This document shows, piece after piece, positions 58,453 through 64,000 of a stretch of 64,000 nucleotides of DNA (positions are counted from its first letter, which is position 1; each line of letters starts with the position of its first letter). The position numbers and the translations under genes are program-made. The DNA is from Aphanomyces cochlioides. Lineage: Eukaryota; Oomycota; Saprolegniomycetes; Saprolegniales; Verrucalvaceae. Under the pieces are notes generated by a model that ran no database searches, was not told where the DNA came from, and saw only the letters and a program-made list of their open reading frames with translations. The stretch is from NCBI GenBank assembly GCA_019828595.1, contig JAHQRK010000004.1:2170001-2234000 (forward strand), given 5' to 3'.

Positions 58453-58801
58453 TCAAAGTGTTCGTGGGGGGAGTTCTGCTTTGATGACGTAGTGATTATT
58501 GCAGTGGGGGCAGTATTCGTCCTCCTTGGTGAAATTGCTGGGAGATGTCAACTCCAGCACTCCAATCACACCAAGCTGCGTACCTGAGGATCTTTCGGAA
58601 GCATTTCTTGCACTGCTTGCACGCAAAAGCCATCTCGGGGGCGTGGACAATCGCGTGGTCGGCCATTTCGAAGTGACATTCCGTGCAGTCAAACCATCGT
58701 TTGCAACATGGGGCGCGAAATGCTACCTATCACTCCGTGTGACCTATTGGCTCAGAGTCGACCGCGAGTCCTACTTGAACATTGAGAATATGTTTGCACA
58801 T
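58453..58801 (-). CDS. Small CHY zinc-finger protein, three exons
   Basis: Exons on the minus strand are 58801-58775, 58726-58584 and 58537-58453, giving 84 residues; introns are 48 and 46 nt. The protein starts MCKHILNVQ and has the CHY-type zinc ligands C2/H4, C16-C17, C23, C26-H27, H33, C45, C48, C51, and C66/C69/H72 in YCPHCNNHYV. Free-standing CHY proteins that start MCKH are known in fungi and protists. The domain is also found in RCHY1/Pirh2 ubiquitin ligases, but no RING finger is present here. The start is firm because the family begins at this Met. Function beyond zinc binding is not known from sequence. No single open frame covers it, because exon 1 is only nine codons. Confidence 0.85.
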
Positions 58802-59253
58802 GACACCGCCCGCGGTCTTTTCGTTACATGGGCTATTTCTGGCCATGAAGTGCGCGTCTTGTCGCTTCGACTAGGCCTCTAAGAACGTGCTGCGATTCCA
58901 CCTGGGCGTACGCGGTCGTGTCGCGATCCTTTATCTGCGACGCGCAGACGATGTCGATTCATAGCTGCGACAAGGATGACGTGGCGCCAATTTGGACACT
59001 AAAAGTCAGGTATCTCCGATGCATATTCCAAGCGCAAGGTCGGCGCGAGGTGACTCCGAAGATGACATTTCACGCTCGTCCTGCCGCCAGGCGGTGCCAC
59101 TTCGTCGGCTTCTTCGTTCCCTCTCTAGAATGGATTTGATTGGCTACAGGCTGCAATTTTAACCAATAGAAGAGAATTGTAAAAAGGTGTCAAAATGAAA
59201 TCGTCAAAACACGTATTTATCTGAGTATTTGTAATTGTGAGTCTAAAGCAAGC
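58802..59253. promoter_or_regulatory. Divergent promoter region between CHY and SDR/CbiX genes
   Basis: The 452-bp interval separates two divergent start codons. It has opposed CCAAT cores, gattggct near 59137 and accaata near 59160, centrally placed for both genes. No further gene is visible. Confidence 0.4.
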
Positions 59254-61260
59254 ATGGACAGGCAAGAGGAACTTGCGATGCCATCGCTGTCAGAACTGAG
59301 CATTGGAGCGACGCTGCAGGTCGAACGAAGAGCTTCTTCAGATCGAATGGACAGGCTTATGAGTGGACCTCTCATGTCGGCAAGCTCAGCGTCGTCGTTT
59401 GGGTTCAGTCCGACAAATTCAATCGGCAGCAACAGTGGCATGACGTTTTCGTCGCTCCAGATGGACCTTATGCCGCCTGGCGTCGCCAAGAAACAGAAAC
59501 TACTCGTCCTTGGGATGGGCTACACGGGATCCCGAGTTGCAGCTGCCTTTCAAGAAAAGTTGGGATTCACTATTTGCGGCACGGTCCGAAGTGCGCGCGC
59601 CAAGCTTGATCTGATTGAGAAAGGCATCAAGCAAGTTTACTTCATGGAGAACGGCAAGCTTGAAATTGATTCATTTCGATTGCTCGAAGACGTGACCCAT
59701 GTTCTCATGTGCATTCCACCTCAAGTCCGAGAAGACGACGACAGAGACTTGGTCTTAGAAGCGCTCGAAAGTGAACTCAAGAAGCTCTCAACGCTCGAGT
59801 GGGTTGGCTACATCTCTTCCGTCTCTGTATATGGCGACAGCAACGGCGAGACCGTCGATGAAACGTGGCCACTTTCCGCCCAAACCAGCAGAGGAAAGCT
59901 GCGTATCAAGACCGAAGCGCAATGGCTCGAGTCCGGTCTTCCTATCCATGTCTTTCGAGTCGGTGGCATTTACGGCCCTGGCCGTGGTCCTATCGCTCAA
60001 ATCCAACAAGGTGTCGCCCGACGCATTGACTTGCCCGACAAAGTATTCAACCGCATTCACGTCGACGACATTGTGAACATTCTTCTCGAGTCCGTGGCCA
60101 AACCCAACCCAGGAAGCGTCTACAATGCTGTCGACGACGAACCCGCCACTGGATTTGATGTTGTCACGTACGCCTGCTCCCTCATGAACGTCGTACCTCC
60201 GACACCAATCTCCTGGGCCGAAGCTGAGGCTACCATGTCGGCCATGGGCAAATCATTCTTCGAAGATACGAAGCGCGTCAGCAATGCAAAAGTTAAAGAT
60301 GAATTGGGCGTTGCCTTTCTCTATCCAACGTACCGCGAAGGATTTGCCGCGCAGCTCGAGGAAGAATCCATTGAAGAACCAATAAGCTCCGTTGCGATGA
60401 TGCGTCCTCGCCGCCGTCGAACCCACATATGTTTCATCGTAAATCGAGGCGCTCTCAAGACAGAACCTTTCCTTGACCTCCGCGCAATCTGCGCCAATCT
60501 TTCGCGCCGCTTTGACGATTGCGTTCGCTTCATACCATCGAGCTGCTCACTCTCGGACCAGATTCCTGCGTCACAGCTCCATGGAGAACCAGCCGAGCTG
60601 TTTGAAAACGTGCTCGCTTCAGTCGTTGCCGCTGGCGAGACGACAGAGTTTGTCGTGCTGCCCCTTTTCATCGGAAACAGTGGTGCCCTCACCGAGTACA
60701 TCCCGATTACTATTGACACAATTCAGAAGACAGCACCGTCGCCGCTACGATATTCTATGGGCCGATGTCTCGTTGACATTAGCAAACCGTCTGACAATCG
60801 CGTGGCGAGAATACTAGCCAAGAAAGTCACAGCTCTCTGCTCGACGCAGCGAGAAGAGGGTACAAGCGTGCGTGTTCTCGTTGTCGATCACGGCACTTCC
60901 AACCAAGAAGTGCATCTGTCACGGGATCTCATCGGATCGCAGCTTGCCAAATTGCTCGGTGTCACCGTCGACAAAGTCCAAACTGCGAGCCTGGAAGGAC
61001 ATGACAAGGATTTCAACAAACCATTGCTGGCCTCAGCGTTTGACGAGTACGAGATTCACTCTGGGCTTGTGATCCTGGCGCTGCTCTTCCTGTCGTCCGA
61101 TCAACATACAGGCCCCGACGGCGATATCGAAGCCATTGTTCGCGAGACGAAAGAAAAGCATCCGAACCTTGAGATCGCCGTCACAAGTCCGCTTGGGTCA
61201 CATCCCATTTTGACAGATATGCTCACGGACCGATACTTTGAAGCGATCAAAGACTGGTAA
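59254..61260 (+). CDS. Fusion of YeeZ-like atypical SDR with tandem CbiX/SirB-type chelatase domains
   Basis: The 668-residue, intronless protein has three parts. Residues 1-80 are a low-complexity Ser/Met-rich leader. Residues 82-375 form an atypical short-chain dehydrogenase with the NAD(P) motif GMGYTGSRV (87-95) and ISSVSVYGD (187-195), as in YeeZ-like NAD-dependent epimerases. Residues 390-668 contain two class-II chelatase repeats. The first is degenerate: VNRGA replaces the VDHGS motif near 397, and LFIGNSGALTEY lacks the metal-binding His. The second is intact, with VDHGT (H546), SSDQHTGPDGD (H618) and PLGSHPILTDML, as in sirohydrochlorin ferrochelatase SirB/CbiX. Likely role: iron insertion into sirohydrochlorin for sirohaem of sulfite/nitrite reductases, with the SDR part possibly oxidising the precursor; the coupling is inference. 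A second Met at residue 9 is an alternative start. Confidence 0.75.
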   Translation: MDRQEELAMPSLSELSIGATLQVERRASSDRMDRLMSGPLMSASSASSFGFSPTNSIGSNSGMTFSSLQMDLMPPGVAKKQKLLVLGMGYTGSRVAAAFQEKLGFTICGTVRSARAKLDLIEKGIKQVYFMENGKLEIDSFRLLEDVTHVLMCIPPQVREDDDRDLVLEALESELKKLSTLEWVGYISSVSVYGDSNGETVDETWPLSAQTSRGKLRIKTEAQWLESGLPIHVFRVGGIYGPGRGPIAQIQQGVARRIDLPDKVFNRIHVDDIVNILLESVAKPNPGSVYNAVDDEPATGFDVVTYACSLMNVVPPTPISWAEAEATMSAMGKSFFEDTKRVSNAKVKDELGVAFLYPTYREGFAAQLEEESIEEPISSVAMMRPRRRRTHICFIVNRGALKTEPFLDLRAICANLSRRFDDCVRFIPSSCSLSDQIPASQLHGEPAELFENVLASVVAAGETTEFVVLPLFIGNSGALTEYIPITIDTIQKTAPSPLRYSMGRCLVDISKPSDNRVARILAKKVTALCSTQREEGTSVRVLVVDHGTSNQEVHLSRDLIGSQLAKLLGVTVDKVQTASLEGHDKDFNKPLLASAFDEYEIHSGLVILALLFLSSDQHTGPDGDIEAIVRETKEKHPNLEIAVTSPLGSHPILTDMLTDRYFEAIKDW

Positions 61261-61489
61261 GATAGCGGCAGCCGCAGCGGCGACGATGATAGGGAAGTCA
61301 GGTCTAAGTGTTGAATCGCACTCTTGAACCCAGGTGGGCTTTATTTAATAAACAGTCAAAATAAAAATAGTTGTCGTCCTTCTCCATACAAACTGGAAGA
61401 TAAATATCTAAAAATAAAAAATACAGAAAGTCCATTCCCTCCTTTTACGGACATCTGCACCATTTGGCAAATTTCGTGATATCTATCAC

Positions 61490-63240
61490 ATGTGGCGCTC
61501 CGTTGCTGCACTTGCTCGCCGACAGAGTGTCTTTGCTGCGGCTGCTGCTTCTTCGGCCGCTACAACGCTGTACTTCTCGAATGCTTCGTTCTGCGACAGT
61601 TCGAAAGAGGCCATTGCGGCGAAAAATGACAATGATACGCCGTCAGAATCGGAGAAAATTGTCGGACGGTACGAAAATCGCTTGCGTCGATTTAGCAGCC
61701 CCGAACGTGTCTTTCAATACTTTGCGAGCATTCGCCTGGATAAGCAGCCATATATGACACGACAGGACTTCATTCGAGCGCTCACGCCATACTCGTTTCG
61801 CAAAGGCGATGCACTGCACTCCAAGAACCCAGATTTCAATCCAATGATTACCTTCCAAGCACCAAAAAAGGACGAAGTCAAAGCGTACAAGGAATTGATT
61901 CAAGAAATTATGCGCTTGGGCGAGCATGAAGATTGGAAAAAGTCCCCCGAATCGAAAAAGGAAATGGAAGTCCTCATGACAAAGTTGACCCATGATTACA
62001 ACATGGATTTGCAAACACATCTCAAAGTTTTGCGAGAGCTCAACGTGACATATCGCGAGTTTCAAACGTTCATTGCTACACACGGTGGTCCTGAAGTTCA
62101 CAACGAAGCTTTCTTCGACTTGGTGGATGCTGACGGTGATGGGCTCATCTCGTATCCAGAATTCATGTTCTTCACTACTCTGCTCAGCAGTACGTCCAAT
62201 ACCTCAAACAACTCTCAATCGCTTCTTGTAGTTCCAGAGCGTCAGTTCGAGCTTGCGTTCAAAATGTTCGACGATGATGGCAATGGTGTCATTGACCACC
62301 GGGAATTCAAAGAAGTTGTCGATCCTGCCTTATCTAATTGACATTCTTCTCCTTAGATCATGGATTTGATGCGTCTGCGGACTCCTGCGGGCCGTCAAGA
62401 CCGCCATCTGAAGGAAAACTCGACTCCAACCTTCAAGAACCTCTTTGGGGAATGGGAACGGTGCAATCCTGTGTTACTTGCATCGCGTTAACAAGTGCGG
62501 CTTTGTCATAGGGAGCCGCTTACGTTTGAGAAATTTTGCGCCTTCCGAAACAGTTTGAAGCGCGAAGTGATGCGCCTTCACTTTGATCACTACGACGTCG
62601 ATGGCAGCAAAGAGCTTTCAGCTCGAGAATTTGGCATGTTTCTCGTCTCGCATGTGAAGCAGGTAATTAAGTAGAGATCACACAACTTAAACTCGGTGGA
62701 AACAGACAGAGATGGATAAATGGGTCGAGAAGGTTGACAAGTTGCATGATCTCGAGGTGCGTTCCAGTGCAAAGAGCTTGCATCTCTCATGAGTGCACAG
62801 TTGAGCATCACTGAACAAGAGTTCATGGACTACTACACCTTCTTGGAAAACTTGGATGCTATGAAGGTTTGAATAGCTCGAGTTCTCTTCTCCATCACGT
62901 TATCTCTCTAGGTGGCGATGGAACTCGTGATGGAAAAGAATGGATTGGACAAAGGTAGACATGCAAATTCCAAGCTTAATCAACCACCGAGTCGTTGTAG
63001 ATCAATTTTACCGTGCCGCACGAGCGGCTTGCCATGGTGGCCGTCCTTTAGTCTCGAAACAAATCGTTGACATTATCTTTGCACTCTTCGACGAAAGCGG
63101 TTTGTTCTTTCTCTGATTTCCATTCATCATGCTCATGCTATGATTTAGGCGACGGTGCAGTCTCGCCAGATGAATTCCTTGGTGTCATGGAGACACGACG
63201 AAGTGCTGGTCTTCGAGAAGTACGACATTCGCTTCGATGA
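61490..63240 (+). CDS. MICU1: MICU1-like mitochondrial calcium uptake regulator, nine exons
   Basis: Exons: 61490-62189, 62232-62314, 62357-62460, 62512-62662, 62706-62756, 62801-62866, 62912-62954, 63001-63099, 63149-63240; 462 residues in all. MICU1 gates the mitochondrial calcium uniporter in the intermembrane space. An Arg/Ala-rich N-terminus (MWRSVAALARR) fits a mitochondrial presequence. RYENRLRRFSSPERVFQYFA (60-79) is the conserved MICU signature. EF-hand loops are DADGDGLISYPE (213-224), DDDGNGVIDHRE (247-258), DVDGSKELSARE (324-335) and DESGDGAVSPDE (430-441); all four look calcium-competent, whereas animal MICU1 has two. The 42-nt intron 62190-62231 has no stop and would be read through by a naive model; removing it restores TTLLSIPERQFELAFKMFD. 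The donor at 62315 (GTTGTC) is weak but the join is family-consistent. Length is close to human MICU1 (476). Confidence 0.85.
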
Positions 63241-63490
63241 CTTCATATTCCTTAACGTAAAAACTGTAGCGCCGTGACCTTGGAGCTTTGGAATTCCTCG
63301 AGCGCGTCAAGTCTTGCTTCCTCGAATGTGTGGCTGAGATGAGCTAGAGTTCTCCATGAAGAAGTTTGGTCGCCCTCTCTGTGTCCCTTCAAGATCCAAG
63401 GGTATCTTAAATGCAAGTAACAATGATATCTGAATATCTTGACTTTAGTATACTGAAAGATTTTCATACATTTCCACAGGATTCGATCGG

Positions 63491-64000
63491 ATGTTGTCCG
63501 TCGTCCAGGGCGCCGCATCATCGAGAGGAGATCAATGGACAATGACGGCGCGAATAGTTGTTGCTCTACTGATTGTGACAACAATGACGTGTCTGTTTTG
63601 GCGGCAACTCCTCGGCCGTGCCCTTGCTTTGCTGGCCTCAGCTTTAGCCAAGAAACACCTCCAACGAGTGACGATCAACAAAGTCATGTTGCGGCCTCTG
63701 CAGTTCTTTCACGTCGAGATTGTGACGCGAGATGGGTGGTGCATTCATATCTCCCGCGTCGAGCTAGACGTCCGGCTTAGGACATTCTTCTCGTCGTTTG
63801 GTCAGATGAAACTGGTGTGGGTCGTCATCGACGCGATAACAATTAGACCACCAGCTCAACCACAAGTGACGACATCGTCAGTTGCTGCTTCTACGCCAAA
63901 TACAGAGAGCGCTGATCCCCTCGGTATTCGTACGTGTAGATCCCTATTGGTTTGTGGATTGAAGCTTGCTCTAGGCAAACCTTTGACAGCAAGAATGGGC
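63491..64000 (+). CDS. N-terminus of a probable bridge-like lipid transfer protein (VPS13/SABRE/Csf1-like), runs off the window
   Basis: The frame opens at ATG 63491 and continues to the window end. A probable 45-nt intron (63930-63974, GTACGT...CTAG) joins GI to RKPLTARMG, although reading through it meets no stop. A single N-terminal helix (about residues 19-33, RIVVALLIVTTMTCLFW) is followed by amphipathic strands (VEIVTRDGWCIHISRVEL; LVWVVIDAITIRPP). This chorein-like start of an anchored repeating beta-groove protein, as in SABRE/Hobbit/Csf1, suggests lipid transport at membrane contacts. The identification rests on layout only and the rest of the gene is needed. Confidence 0.4.
   Translation, partial: MLSVVQGAASSRGDQWTMTARIVVALLIVTTMTCLFWRQLLGRALALLASALAKKHLQRVTINKVMLRPLQFFHVEIVTRDGWCIHISRVELDVRLRTFFSSFGQMKLVWVVIDAITIRPPAQPQVTTSSVAASTPNTESADPLGIRTCRSLLVCGLKLALGKPLTARMG

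Noticed and set aside
1..64000. tRNA or rRNA genes
   Set aside because: No cloverleaf with A/B boxes or conserved rRNA segment was recognised on reading; a dedicated covariance search was not possible.

Overview
The window looks like an oomycete nuclear genome, most likely a water mould of the Aphanomyces/Saprolegnia type. The evidence is compact genes with very short GT-AG introns (39-51 nt), a near-consensus oomycete initiator (TCATTYYNCAWTTT) just upstream of several start codons, and gene families typical of stramenopiles. The organism is inferred from these features; no marker gene was seen.

Layout. 1-1.1 kb: a truncated DDE transposase. 1.1-3.6 kb: AT-rich DNA without a recognisable gene. 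3.6-58.4 kb: a cluster of 15 ferric-reductase-like loci (FRO-like, NADPH-oxidase superfamily). It starts with gene A (3604-5709). Four tandem units of about 11.2 kb follow, each built as B (minus), C (plus), D (plus). It ends with two more divergent single genes, G (53145-55241) and H (56201-58352). 58.4-64 kb: four single-copy genes: a tiny CHY zinc-finger protein (minus strand, three exons), an SDR/CbiX-type chelatase fusion, a MICU1-like mitochondrial calcium-uptake regulator with nine exons, and the 5' end of a probable bridge-like lipid-transfer protein.

Inside each unit, B and C are head-to-head copies that form a 2.27-kb inverted repeat around an 0.8-kb loop. Both carry the same 20-nt and 5-nt deletions, so all eight copies look like pseudogenes. 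D is an apparently intact two-exon gene. D1-D3 are chimeras with a D-type 5' part and an A-type 3' part. D4, the last copy, keeps a different, presumably original, 3' end. This is the pattern expected if the array grew by unequal crossing-over between A and D. About 500 bp of the FAD/NAD(P)-binding region is almost identical in A, B, C and D although their flanks differ, which points to gene conversion.

The seven apparently intact enzymes (A, D1-D4, G, H) have the two pairs of haem-ligand histidines, a WHPFSVAST FAD motif and a GGGIGVTP nucleotide motif. Two extra hydrophobic helices lie inside the C-terminal NAD domain. This is the layout of ferric-chelate reductases that pass electrons across a membrane to Fe(III) or another metal. 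Expansion of this family suggests selection on iron acquisition or surface redox chemistry (inference). The inverted pseudogene pairs could yield hairpin RNA matching the live genes, a testable silencing or conversion-donor system.
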